Below are positions 41,414 to 53,436 of a DNA stretch of 64,000 nucleotides, one piece after another. A model generated the notes under the pieces. That model saw nothing but the letters and a program-made list of their open reading frames with translations, was not told where the DNA came from and did no database searches. The stretch is from Sycon ciliatum (lineage: Eukaryota; Porifera; Calcarea; Leucosolenida; Sycettidae): assembly GCF_964019385.1 (NCBI RefSeq), contig NC_088643.1:44385214-44449213 (forward strand), given 5' to 3'. The position numbers and the translations under genes were made by a program. Position 1 is the stretch's first letter; each line of letters opens with the position of its first letter.

Positions 41414-43853
41414 TGTTAGGTTCGGTAGACAAGAGACAAGTAGTTTATTGGTTAGAATATACGAAGTAGAAAAACTGACAAGATTCAATCTGTAAACGAC
41501 AGAGAAGACCTTCAAAGTTCCTGGTCTGTCTTCCAGCCGGACTTGTTTATCACGTAGCCGCAGAAATTGATCTCGGTCTCGGCGAAAGCAAACTTCTTGG
41601 CTGACAGGGTGATACCATACCGACGAGCGCGTTGAAGAACTTCACGAGTTCGTTCCAGGTGCTGCTCAAAGGAATCAGTGAAGACCAGGCAGTCATCCAC
41701 GACCTTGGAGAATTGCTCAATACCAGCGAATGCTGCATCGGTCCGCTGGTTGAATTCGTCGCCAGCAGAAATCAGACCTTGTGGGTTCCGCAGGTACTGA
41801 TATCTGCCCCACTGTGTGATAAATGTGGTCAAGCTTCTGGACTCCTCGTCCAAGGGGACCTGCCAGTAGCCGTGGCGAGCATCCAGCTTGGTAAAATACT
41901 GGGCATTACCAAGGTTAGAAACAACATCGCGAGGTGCGCGCATGGGATGCGCGGGCCGGGCGACTTGCTTGTTAAGCTTAGTGAAATCCACCGTCATCCG
42001 GACTTCTGCAGTGCCTTTCTTTTCGGCTATGACGATGGGGTGACACCACTCCGTTGGCTCTGAGACCGGTGCGATGATGCCATCTGCGACCATCTTGTCC
42101 AGCTGGAGTTTCACCTGGTCACGATAGGCGTAAGGTAACCAACGGGCATTGTTCAACTTGAACGGCTGGGCGTCAGGCGCGAGTTGGATGTGCATCGGCT
42201 GACCGTCCATGGGTCGGAGCGTGTCCTCTGCAAATACGTCAGCGAACTCGTCGAGGAGGTCCTGGCGGATACGTACACGCTGGTCTGGTGTAGGGTTGCT
42301 GTGCTCTGCAGAACGGGATGTCCCTTGTGTCACTGAAGCGATCTGTGGCCAGTTAGGCGGCAAGAAACCTAACGCCTTGAGCGAGGAGCGCGACAGCAAT
42401 GCGCTACTGAGTTCGTCATACACATGTAGACGAGTGGTGTGCGTGACATCACGAGCGACAACCCTGGCGGGAACAGTTCCCAAGCTGGTCAATGGCTGAC
42501 CGTTCACGGCGACAACCTGGTCGGGGTCAGGTTCCAGATCAGCTACACTGCCACCAAGTCTGCGGAGATGACTAGCACCAATAGCATCAACATCCGAGCC
42601 AGTATCTGGCAACCACTCTAACGTGCACGACCGGTCGTTGTCGTCAAGACGTGTTGACAGCATCACTTTGTCACCAGCCTGCACTGCGTGAATGGTGAGG
42701 CATGCGATGGTCTTGCGGCACATTGCCGCGAAGTGATCCCTGCCCTTACACTTACGACACTCTTTGCCCTTGGCAGGACACATTGACTTCGTGTGCTGGG
42801 ATCGTCCGCACTGCGAGCACTTCGCCGGCTTGTCAGCTGCAGCAGATTTCGGCTTACTAACCAAAGCGGATTTGCTGCGTTGATACGATGACCTTGTTGC
42901 GGCATTCACGGATGCCGGTACCATGCCGTCACCGGTCTGCTGTGCGGCTTCTTCAGCCCTGCAGATCTTGGCCGCGGTTTCCAAGGTGAGGGACGGAGCT
43001 GCCAGGAGCTTATGGCGCGTGTCGTCGTTGGCTATGCCAACTACGATGCGGTCTCGCATCATGTCGTCCGTCACCTTGCGGAGGCTCTGGGGACAAGTAC
43101 TGCATAGCTGAGGTGTACACGTACTGCACAGCTCCATATCAGGGAAATCGCACTGTGCAAACAGCTCCCTCATTGCAGTAAAGAAGGAGTCAAATGACTC
43201 ATTGCGCTGCTGCTTTCTATCGTAAAACGCAATTCGATCTAGGAGGGGGTTCCGTTGGCGTCGGATGTACGCTTTTACTGCTATGATGATCTCCGGAGCA
43301 TCGGCACTGTGGGAGATGACAATCACATCTTCGCGCATGAAACGACGAATGTCGGCATCGAACGCCTGGCGAAGAGCGGACACCCGAGTCTCACGACTTT
43401 GGCTGGCGAGGTGCTGGCACACAGCATAATCTCTCCAAGCCTCCTCCCATGCCGTGAAATCGGCCATGGTTGCAGTGCTGAGCAACACCGGTCGCTCGAC
43501 AGAAATCGGCTTCTGACTGCAGGATGTCGAAGTGCTGGGTGGTGCCTGGTTGTCGCGCGTTGCGTTTTCGACCAGTGTGGTGAGGCGAGTCTCGCGTGCC
43601 TCAGCCGCTTTCATCTGCTGCTGCATCAAGGCGAGCAGGGATACGATTTCAGCACTGATTGGGGAAATTCCAGGTTCCGCCATCACGACAATTCTACAAA
43701 TTCTACAACTACAAGACACTTCTGCTACACGATCGATCGTTTGAAGATAAAAGGCTACAGAATTCACGGACAACTACAGGCTGTCAAGTATTCCGTACTC
43801 AGGTTACTAGTAGTTCACTGCGCCATGTTAGGTTCGGTAGACAAGAGACAAGT
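41414..43853 (-). mobile_element. Ty3/Gypsy LTR retrotransposon fossil, broken
   Basis: On the minus strand from a primer-site-like TGGCGCAGTGAAC just inside the right LTR (LTR border at 43826). Parts in order: gag-like region (about 43680-42960); zinc knuckles (CSQCGRSQHTKSMC and CRKCKGRDHFAAMC, about 42815-42710); an aspartic protease (LPDTGSDVDAIGA, about 42600); and reverse transcriptase (VRMTVDFTKLNK, DARHGYWQVPL, VVDDCLVFTDS; 42170-41530). LTR sequence begins TGTTAGG at 41414 (left) and 43826 (right). Target duplication AAACC is visible at 41409-41413, and next to displaced LTR sequence at 44793-44797. It is broken. A long open gag-protease-RT stretch implies modest age. The right LTR (about 165 bp in total) is interrupted by a DNA transposon. 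Confidence 0.85.
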
Positions 43854-44797
43854 ACAGTAAAACCTGTAACTAACGACCACCGTGACTAGCGACCGGCCTG
43901 GTACTACCGACCACTTCGTCAGGCACGGACGGTCTCACATTCAAAATGCACTGTGACTAGCGACTACCTGCTGAACGCGACCAGCGACCGCCTTTTCTTG
44001 TCCCAATGTCGAATTTTGACCCGTAACTAGCGACCGCGATGTAGCAAATCAAACATTGCTCGAAGCTCCTTCTCGAAATTTTGATGATTTTCCATGGTCG
44101 TTTCGATACTACAGCTGGACAAATGAGCGCAGTCTCATTTTTACTGTGGAATCAGTGTGGACTGCACTACACCTGTCATAATTTCAAGTGCTGTCAAGAA
44201 CAAACATGATAGGAAACGTCTTGGAGAGCGCATCCAAAGCGCTCTTTGATCGATGTTACTACTCGAAGGAGAAACTAAGACTAAGCGGCTCTCTGTCGAA
44301 GTGCAATCACACAGCTCAGTCACCAGGTCACACTGACAGTCTGTGCTGGCTAGCTAGCATGCTACAGTACATGTACTCACCTGTACGGAACACAGCCACA
44401 GGCCAGGATACGATGGCGGATAGTATACTAGTCTACAGAGAAGGTGCGAAAACTCGCAACATCGCCGCATCACGTACTGGTACACACCAGTACAGTTTAC
44501 GCTACACTACATCCAAGTCGGAGCGGATGAGTTTCCACTGTAGATCTACACACTGATACCAGTTGCCAGTGTAGTCGCACACAGATGAGGATGGAGTATA
44601 AAAAACTTGATTTTCTCTCTCTCCAAGTGTTGTATGATCTGAAAGAAGAATGTCAGTGCGCAAGTGGTGGGGGATTGTATTATCTGCATTTTGACATACA
44701 TATCATATAATGGGATCCATATACGGTCGCGCGGTGTAAACCTCTAACTAAAGACCACTTTTCCGGGCACCAAGGGGTGGTCGTTAGTTACAGGTTT
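43854..44797. mobile_element. CAGTAAAACC TIR element, copy A
   Basis: Starts CAGTAAAACCTGTAACTAAC, with TA before it, inside the right LTR of the Gypsy fossil. The first 200 bp carry several GACTAGCGACC-like repeats. It ends GTTACAGGTTT at the AAACC target site. Copy B is the same element in the opposite orientation. The pogo/Tc1-mariner-like assignment rests on the termini and TA only. No transposase; non-autonomous. Confidence 0.7.
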
Positions 44798-44935
44798 TGT
44801 TATGTTATGACGTAATGCCGTACAACTTTAGCTCTACTGTGTATGCACGCACGCATATCTTTGAAGGTCTTCTCTGTCGTTTACAGATTGAATCTTGTCA
44901 GTTTTTCTACTTCGTATATTCTAACCAATAAACTA
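44798..44935. repeat. inverted piece of the Gypsy fossil's right LTR
   Basis: The reverse complement of 44862-44935 matches the left LTR at about 41440-41515 (AGTTTATTGGTTAGAATATA). It begins TGTTATG, the inverted LTR end. It lies between the two inverted TIR copies. Confidence 0.7.
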
Positions 44936-45991
44936 CAGTAAAACCTGTAACTAACGACCACCCCTTGGTGCCCGGAAAAGTGGTCGTTAGTGGCAGGTGG
45001 TCTTTAGTTAGAGGTTTGCACCGCGCGGCCATATAATGGATCCCATTATATGATATGTATGTCAAAATGCAGATAATACAATCCCCCACCACTTGCGCAC
45101 TGACATTCTTCTTTCAGATCATACAACACTTGGAGAGAGAGAAAATCAAGTTTTTTATACACCGGAAGCGAGACGACCTTTTGACACGTATGTCGACTCA
45201 CTGGGTTTCCAGAGCAGCGCTGGCCTGGCCAGGCAGTGGACTAGTCACTATCGACTCCATCCTCATCTGTAGCTGTGTGCGACTACACTGGCAACTGGTA
45301 TCAGTGTGTAGATCTACAGTGGAAACTCAGCCGCTCCGCGACTTGGATGTAGCGAAAACTGTACTGGTGTGTACCAGTACGTAATGCGGCGATGTTGCGA
45401 GTTTTCGCACCTTCACTGTAGACTATTATCCGCCATCGTATCCTGGCCTGTGTTCCGTATAGGTGAGTGCCGTAGCATGCGAGCTAGCCAGCACAGACTG
45501 TCAGTGTGACCTGGTGACTGAGCTGTGTGATTGCACTTCGACAGAGAGCCGCTCAGTCTTAGTTTCTCCTTCGAGTAGTAACAATTACATCGATCAAAGA
45601 GCGCTTTGGATGCGCTCTCCAAGACGTTTCCTATCATGTTTGTTCTTGAAAGCACTTGAAATTATGACAGGTGTAGTGCAGTCCACACTGATTCCACAGT
45701 AAAAATGAGACTGCGCTCATTTGTCCAGCTGTAGTATCGAAACGACCATGGAAAATCATCAAAATTTCGAGAAGGAGCTTCAAGCAATGTTTGATTTGCT
45801 ACATCGCGGTCGCTAGTTACGGGTCAAAATTCGACATTGGGACAAGAAAAGGCGGTCGCTGGTCGCGTTCAGCAGGTAGTCGCTAGTCACAGTGCATTTT
45901 GAATGTGAGACCGTCCGTGCCTGGCGAAGTGGTCGGTAGTAGCAGGCTGGTCGCTAGTCACGGTGCCAGTCTTTAGTTACAGGTTTTACTG
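44936..45991. mobile_element. CAGTAAAACC TIR element, copy B, opposite orientation
   Basis: 1056 bp with both termini (CAGTAAAACC...GGTTTTACTG) and TA on both sides (44934-44935 and 45992-45993). The interior is the reverse complement of copy A, with small indels. Confidence 0.75.
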
Positions 45992-45993
45992 TA

Positions 45994-47520
45994 GTTCCTT
46001 GACATTAGGTAGCCTTTTCGTGCCTTGTGTGTATCTGAATTGGCCAGTTAGTGATTACTAGTTGTCACCATCCTTCTCCTAGGCACATAATTATATTGCT
46101 GGGGGGATGGGTCTAGCCGTACCACCCTGCTCTCCCGGGGAGGTTTCCGTCGCTGAGTAACTCAGATCGAACATGAAAAATCACCCACGAAAAGTCGATC
46201 AAAATTTTCCTCGTTTCCGTTCTTGGCCGAGAATGAAACTTGGACAGGTCACTTGGGACAATTGTAAGAGTATACCAGTAACATTTGAAGAGGCTACGAT
46301 GATTCCTCGAAGAGATTTTGAGGGCTTTCCGGCTTGCAACATATCTCCTATTTGAAACACCCTCCTCTGCCTCCTGCATATTGTTGATTGATATAGAGTT
46401 GATACATTCTGCATACAGGCTCGTGTTTAAAGTCGGGGTAAGTGTAGAGGCAGTGTTCAAGGAGGCGGGATGAGATTGAGAGCTCCAAGGCCGAATCACA
46501 TCTGTAACATTCTACATCATGTCCACGACAGTACATCGGGTTAGCAGACCCAAGTGCTCGAAGTCCGGACACTTTTACAGTGTGTGTTTGCCGAGCTGAA
46601 ACTCCACTAGCAATGATCACTTGCCAGAATCCTGCTCGTGGATGGAAGGTATCTTGTCCAAGTTTGTTTGAGGCCAGGCTCGATTAAACCGGGACATCTT
46701 TCGATCCGATCTGTTTCTCTGCAGTTTGCTGGTTTTTCATATCAAATTTTGGTGTCGCAGAGAGTGCTCTAAGTCCGTACTGCTCAGAGGTGACTCGAAA
46801 TACACACAATATTTCTGCTAATCGCTAACTTGCAATCCCTCGGTTACGACGAAAGTACCGAAGCGATATGTTTTGCATGTGCCTCCATCAGTATTTCTTG
46901 CAAAAGCGTAATTTGTTGCCGAAATTCAAGCTGTTTTTAGTCAGCTCAGAGAAGAAGCAGCTGCGCTGTGAAAACCGCGGGAAAACAGTGGTGGAGATGC
47001 CAGGAGTGTCAACCTTTCTGCAAGGATTGGTGGTTCTCTGTAAATTCTTCTCCTCTGGCCATTCTCAGCTCTAAGCTGGCTCTTCATGATTGAGTGAAGG
47101 TCTGTTTGACGCTGTGTCCGTTCGAAATCAGTCTTGGCAAAGTTGATTTTTGCATGAAATGTAACCCAATTTGTATTTTGTATGGACACTCGAAAACCCA
47201 CTCGCGTGGTATGGGACTTCTGCTTATCATAGATCCCTGAAAATTGGTACGCGAGGAGAACATACCACACTGTCCCCTAGATAAAATATTTGACTCCAAT
47301 ACAATAACAGAATTTGAAATTATGTGTGTACGGACTTAGGCTACCATGTCCGGACTTCGAGCACCTGAGTCTACTTACACAAATCTTGTGGTCCTGGTCC
47401 CAGGATACATGGCAGCATGATGCATGCTGGATGAACATGACAGCCTGCTTCACTGATGCAGCACATGGTAGATCCAAGCTTGCGTGGCACGGAGCTGCCC
47501 AGGAATCCTACACCATCAGT
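45994..47520. other. non-coding stretch, nothing recognised
   Basis: The open frames here are short and show no family signature. One minus-strand frame (46620-46348) has a Cys-containing stretch (YCRGHDVECYRC), but I cannot tie it to a gene. Confidence 0.3.
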
Positions 47521-47539
47521 GTGCAGCTATTGGCACAAA

Positions 47540-47612
47540 CGCACACACATACACACCGGCACACACAGTCACACAAACACATACACACACACACACCGGC
47601 ACACACACACGT

Positions 47613-47644
<32 letters not shown>
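47540..47644. repeat. interrupted (CA)n microsatellite
   Basis: About 105 bp of CA/CACACGCA-type units. Confidence 0.9.
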
Positions 47645-47647
<3 letters not shown>

Positions 47648-48260
47648 GGCAACGTGTGAGAATCTGCCAGAGTTTGGGCTAAGGTTACTGGATTGATACA
47701 CAGCCAGATTGGTTGCCACTTCACATCAACATGCACGGCACCACTATGGCTTGAACACTGTAGCTACGGGTGCTGCGTAATCCTTGCACTGCAGTCATTG
47801 TAGCTAGGCTCAGTCGCTATGAACACTGAGGTGTGTATTATAATTGTAGCCTTTGTCATTGAGGTGAATTTTGTCGGCCAGAACTGTACACAATGTCCGG
47901 ATGTTTTTATGAAGGTCTGTGATCCAAAGCAACAAATTCCCGTTCGGCAATATTCACTTTTGTATCAATGAAACCGTAGATTAACTACTGCATTGGAAGT
48001 TGCGGAGAATGCTACTTGTTTTTCCATGTTTTACAAACTTCCATACTTCAAACATCTTGCTTATCATGATGATAAGGGGAGTGTCGTGGTGGTGGGTCTG
48101 AACGCACTTAGTCGAACCGCGGTCTCGGCCGTGATGTATTCCCAGTGCACCAAGTGAAAAGAAAAAAAGAGAAAAGAGAAAATAACTGGTAATGCAAGAC
48201 TGTGCACCAAGTGAAGAAAAAGAAGAGAGAACTAGTGGTTTAAGGCCCACCGAGATCCAC

Positions 48261-48267
48261 ACACACG

Positions 48268-48304
<37 letters not shown>
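48261..48304. repeat. (CA)n microsatellite
   Basis: About 44 bp, partly CG-interrupted at the left. Confidence 0.9.
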
Positions 48305-48307
<3 letters not shown>

Positions 48308-49124
48308 TGTGCACAGAAATTGACTCGGGCAATAAGCAAATGACAGGATTGGTGAAAGGAGGTAATGGAGAAGGGTCAGTACTCAGTTATAGTCGGAGAA
48401 GCTGGGAAAGAAGGGAAAGTTCAAGACTAGTCATCAGGTTTCGAGCAGGGTTACGAATCAGAGTGGCAGAGCAGAAGACTGACGGACAGGAGATCAAGAG
48501 CCAGCCATGGGCGGATATCAGTTGCCCAGATCCAATCTTTGCATTGGAGCCACTGCTAGGTCCTCAGTTTGAAGGCTTGGAGGCTCTGATGGCAAAGTGC
48601 TTCGCTGGGCGTGACTGGTGGCAAGGAATTCCAGGCTGGTATGAAGCTGCAGTGTCTTGTGCAGGAAGGCGATATGTTAGGAGCGCAGATGGCAACCATT
48701 CTCAGATGTTCTAGGCTACATAAAGAAGGTGGCTGTCGAAGGTCACCCAGCAGCTTCAGGGATTCCTCTTTGTCAACTGAAAAGCTGTTGAACAGAGTGA
48801 GGGAGGGAGGGGGGGGGGTAGCAGTTAGGGTGCTGCAAGATGGTCATTGCCTGGGATTTAGTAAGCACAAAGTGGATCCTCCACTTGCCAGCGGGGGTTC
48901 ATCAGCTCTCAAAATGCGTCCAAACAGACTCCACATACAGTCACAGATCAACGCTTTGAGAGGCTCGGTGCAACACTGCTCCGTGTAGAGATGCTTGTCG
49001 GAAACTTGGCTAGGTCATCGGGTTCCCAACACGGAGCGGAGATGACGACGGCGGAATGATTCCAATGACGACAGATACTGTCCAAGAGAGGGCTTTGGTT
49101 TTTTTCACTGGCGCTTTGAGACTG

Positions 49125-49192
49125 GGGCACTATTCGAGATAGGGCACTATTCGAGATAGGGCACTATTCAAGAGAGGGCACTAGTCGCGCGA
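49125..49192. repeat. 17-bp tandem repeat, 4 copies
   Basis: The unit GGGCACTATTCGAGATA repeats at 49125, 49142, 49159 and 49176. The first two are identical and the last is the most diverged. Confidence 0.85.
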
Positions 49193-50466
49193 GTACGGTA
49201 TTCTCATACCACTTTCCTGAGTCAAATAGAAGCCACGGCATGCTGGACCCACTCTAGAAAGCTGAGGAAGTCTGTGGGTGACGTTGCAATTTGTAGGCCC
49301 ATGATCCTGGTAACGACTCTCAGGAAAGTTCTCTCCCTGATCGTCCTAAAGTGTATCTCAAAACAAGGCTATGGTTTCCTCTCGCTGAGGTAAAGAGGCT
49401 TTCGGCGAGGCAGATCAACTGCCGATTTAATTATTTTGAAGTATTATTATGGTATCACAGATGGGTCAAAGCAAAAGCACTGCGATACAAGTGGGTTTGC
49501 ACAATCCTGGGTGTACACACATCCAGAGCATTCGATACCATCAGTACTGTAGAGACAGTCTATTGTTCATCCTCGCCGGATCTCTGGCCGAGGATGAAAT
49601 CTGCATCACCCGATATCTCTTAGCGTGCACTCGATCACAGGTAAGGATAGGCTCAGAGAGATTTTCTTCCAGGACGGATCTCAGCCATTACAATTTCCAC
49701 ATAATAGTGTTTGATAATTCAAACCTCGAACCGGCAAGTATACCAATTTAGAAGATCCTCGAAATCGACTTGCATGTACATGGAAATGTGTGGGATTCCT
49801 GCCAATAATAACTTGGAGTCACAGAAGTATTTCTAAGTTCACCGTGCAATGTTCAGTTCAGAGTGCATAAGCAGACCATACTGGCCAGTCGGATTACATG
49901 GAGTGTGTGTCGATGCTGCATATCGCAACTCTATACGACAATGTGCAAAAAGTCACAATAATTATTATAGCATTACGGGTACATTGTGTATTGCTCCCTA
50001 CATGGGAGCTTGCGCTTTTCCTGCCGGCTTGAATTCTCACTTGACTGACTCACGACTGCCATCCAGAGCAAACGAGAAGTCCATCGAACCGTCCACTCGG
50101 CAAATCCGACCCCCGCCGAAGTCGCACCAACCTCTTCTTCACGTTACGGGTATACGTTTAGATAACTAGAATGTCTGGATATTTCGAAGTTTCTGTCAAT
50201 CAACTCGTATTAAAGGTTCAATTTTATCAGGACTCCACCTCATGTACAGTTCTTAGTGCTCTGATCTGCTCTGTGTAGTACGTAGTACGTACGCTTACTC
50301 AGAATCAGAACGTTGAGCTTGTTGCATCGGATCCAAACACTGCTTTGAATTTCAGCTACTGCATTGCTTCGATTCAGTTACAAGCTGATGTTCGCTTGGA
50401 TAAGTAACGGGGCCAATACCGTACTTGATTTAGTCTTCTGCCTTGAGATCAAGGAAGATTCCCCCT

Positions 50467-50489
50467 CCCCCCCCCCCCCCCCCCCCCCC
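50467..50489. repeat. poly(C) run, 23 nt
   Basis: The longest C homopolymer in the window, after a shorter C run at 50461-50465. Confidence 0.95.
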
Positions 50490-52088
50490 GAAGCAGAGTG
50501 ACACTAACAAAAGCGAAGGGCGTACAACATGCTCCAATGCCACCCTATCTCCGGCTTAGTTACAGCTTCCCATGTGACAGAGTGTTGCTTTGCAATTCGG
50601 GTCATAGCCTCCCTCCCCTCTGGCTTGCTTTAGCTGCGCCTTGTGTCGACCGTCCTTGCTGGGGAGTCTGGGGGCATCTGGTTTATCACTAGGTGCCATG
50701 CAATCTCTCTCCTTTTTTGTGCCCTGATAACTGCCATCGAGATTCCATGCCGGCAATGGGCCGTTGGACAGGGACTTTAGTATGGCTAGTATTAGTAGTA
50801 AGCAACCAATGCAAGCGACAAAGAACCAGGATTAAATTAATGTTCTCTGTAGTTGTGGGCTAACAAAGCTCGTACTTGTACCGTGACTCTTCACTGCATG
50901 CTGCCTGTAGTGCGCTAACATCAAACGTGACTGCATGGTGAAAGAGCAGGACGTCGAGTTTGAACCACAACAGGAAAAGTACCAGTAGGGAGTAAAGGGT
51001 TCACTAGCCTGTCACAAGTACTAACGTGAAAACACGACGAGAAGAGAGTGCTACATCTACATACTAGCCCAGGCAGAGAGATTGTAGAGCACAACGCGAT
51101 GCATCGGGTAGCCCAGCATACTACACGTACTACCAGCAACAGACGCACAGCCACAAGGAGCGACACGTACCTCTTCGAGTAGGTGCAGCCATTGTATGGT
51201 AGAGTGGTAATCACGGAATCACTCCTGCGATTTGTCATCAGTCTTGTCGATTTCGAGGCTTGATGGAGGACAATAGGCACTCCTCTCGCGTCCTTTGTGG
51301 ATGCGGCCGGTTCCACTCACATCATGGCATTTCGGTCGTCCATCACCAAAATGGCCGCGGTTGTACATGACTTGTACTAATATTAGTCTATCATCTCCAA
51401 GCTGCGCTCCGGTCAATTCAAGAAGGCAGTGTAGTGGCACCTTGTCACTAAGTAAACGGCTTACTTCCGAGTCTTCGCACTGTACTTGTACTTCTCTCTA
51501 CCACATGGTAACACTGATAGTGATAGTCATGCAGAGAGGACATACATGTAGTTGTCACACAAAGCAAACAGACTGCAAAGTAGCGGCGTTGTCTCGGAGA
51601 AACAAATCAAGTCAAGTAACAAAAAAGTTAGCTACACTGTATCTGCACCGAGGGGCGATGTTTTTCCAGCCCACCAATACATACCACCGTCGCCAAATCT
51701 CATAGTTGGAAAGACCAAGGAAGTCATGCATTCGTCCTCTTCCTTGTCGACCTAGAATGCACAGGATAATATTGTTATTGTTTCTGTGTACAAAATTAAT
51801 GTAGTTTATCATCACGGCCCTCATCTAATCCTAGTCAGTCAGTTCTTTCTATCTTGTAGATCTACCGGCACCACCTCTGATCCTGTGAGCTAAAGCTAGC
51901 AGTCGCTGATATATCTACATGATTGTACTGCCTAGGTCACTGGTCACTCGAGGTCTACTGGAATGGTTCGCATAGCGAAGTGAAGCCTGGACTGGAGACG
52001 CGGAAGCGAAACGATTTTATTGGCGGGCTTTAGACCAGCCGTCATATGGACTGTCTGGCATGGATGGTCGAACTCCATACCCATGGCC

Positions 52089-52124
52089 AGGCCGGGAATC
52101 GTAAAAGCCTTTTACGATTCCCCG
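52089..52124. mobile_element. ultra-short hAT-like hairpin insertion, copy 2
   Basis: The hairpin CGGGAATCGTAAAAG/CTTTTACGATTCCCCG is flanked by perfect 9-bp repeats CCCATGGCC (52080-52088 and 52125-52133). The stem is a variant of the other copies (AATCG for AGTCG). The surrounding CATGG-rich sequence makes the exact border uncertain by one or two bases. Confidence 0.55.
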
Positions 52125-52426
52125 CCCATGGCCATGGCATGGGTAGAAATCGTGGATGTAACCGCTCGATGAAAGCGTGACCCTGGATATTCGCGCCGTC
52201 TGCCCTGCAGGTCTACCAGCCGGGAAGTGGTGAGTTGGTTCGTGACATTTCGCGCCAGCAAGAGAGAAACAAAGGATAGAGTAGGAGAAGAATAGCAGTG
52301 AACAGACTTGTATTATAATTTATTCTCCGTGTCCTGGGTCGGCGGAGCTCTGAATGCATTCTATGCACGAGTCTACGGTAGGGAAAGTAAGCAACTAACG
52401 ACTGTTACGTGTTACTTAGTTGGAAG

Positions 52427-52455
52427 CAGGGAGTCGTGGCTTTTACGACTCCCTG
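52427..52455. mobile_element. ultra-short hAT-like hairpin insertion, copy 3 (29 bp)
   Basis: CAGGGAGTCGT...ACGACTCCCTG with a short loop, bounded by perfect 8-bp repeats GTTGGAAG (52419-52426 and 52456-52463). Confidence 0.7.
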
Positions 52456-53033
52456 GTTGGAAGAAAGTACCCGTAGTTCCTGTTCGTTGTGGTATGTTAT
52501 GTAATCGTCTACCACGTAGACCTACCGTGTCCTGTCGCTGCTCATGCCTTGGGCTTGGACTTTATCTCCTCATTTTCCGTGTTGCTAAAATTTCTCTTTT
52601 CTCTATAAATATATTCTTTTCATTTCAAGCTCCTTTCCCAAGTATCCCATGTACACTCGGACCTCATTCGCTTCCTTCCCATTGGATCTTTCGAACCTTT
52701 CAGTTCATTCGGATTGCGAACAAACACAACCAACCAACCAAGTAAACGAGAGGACTTGAAAGCCCAGGAGCCCTCGCTATACTTTGTTTTTACCTACATG
52801 TAGGTCCTGGTCATCATGTGTGTTATTCGAACTGATAGAAACGTCTTTGCGATACAGAAAACATGTGCCCGATATTACGGCGATAATCGTAGATTCTATG
52901 CCTAGGCTATGGTTCCTTCCTTCTCTGCTCTGTAGATCTACTGCTCAATGCAAACCGATCCAGCGAGTGGATGCCACGCTGGGCGCTGTGTAGCCCTCAC
53001 TCAGATCAGATCTGCGAACACCGGGATGTAAAC

Positions 53034-53278
53034 TAGGGACCGGCGGATTCTGCTCGAAAAGATGGCAGATTCTGCTCGAAAAGCAGTGAAATTGGCAGAA
53101 CCATACAAACCTTATTGCGGGCAATTCCTCGAATCAGTTCTGCTCCATTTTTTTATCCACATACCACACATGCATGAAACCAGGGAGTCGTAAAAGGGCT
53201 TTTACGACTCCCTGCATGAAACTAATTACTTACCAGAAAAAGTACCGAATTCTGCCAATTTTTCTGCCGGCAGACCTA
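53034..53278. mobile_element. hAT-like MITE, relative of 15274-15476
   Basis: Starts TAGGGACCGGCGG and ends CCGGCAGACCTA. The flanks ATGTAAAC and ACGTAAAC (53026-53033 and 53279-53286) match at 7 of 8 bases. The interior aligns with the element in LINE-4, but carries the 34-bp hairpin at 53181-53214 plus one target copy, and a few extra bases (TAAT region). Confidence 0.7.
53181..53214. mobile_element. ultra-short hAT-like hairpin insertion, copy 4 (34 bp)
   Basis: CAGGGAGTCGTAAAAG...CTTTTACGACTCCCTG, bounded by perfect 8-bp repeats CATGAAAC (53173-53180 and 53215-53222). The related MITE at 15274-15476 reads CCATGCATGAAACTTACC at this place without the hairpin, a paralogous empty site. Confidence 0.8.
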
Positions 53279-53436
53279 ACGTAAACTGGTGCAGCCTGCA
53301 GGGCGCAGACTTGATTCAAGCGAGCGGACTTCGTTGAGCAGCACTACTTAGTACTTGTAGCAGTCTAGCACTGACACTGACAGTCATGTGCCAGTGCATG
53401 TAGATCTAGGGCCTAGGCCTAGGGTACTGTAATAAT

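Larger units (their letters stand above)
48305..52080. other. non-coding stretch with small repeats
   Basis: Frames at 48307-48714 and elsewhere match nothing I know. Simple repeats are listed separately (49125-49192, 50467-50489). A G run lies at 48809-48818. I see no splice-framed exon I could defend. Confidence 0.3.

Noticed and set aside
48307-48988. Overlapping frames of 125-135 residues
   Set aside because: They start within or beside a CA repeat and show no domain; likely chance.
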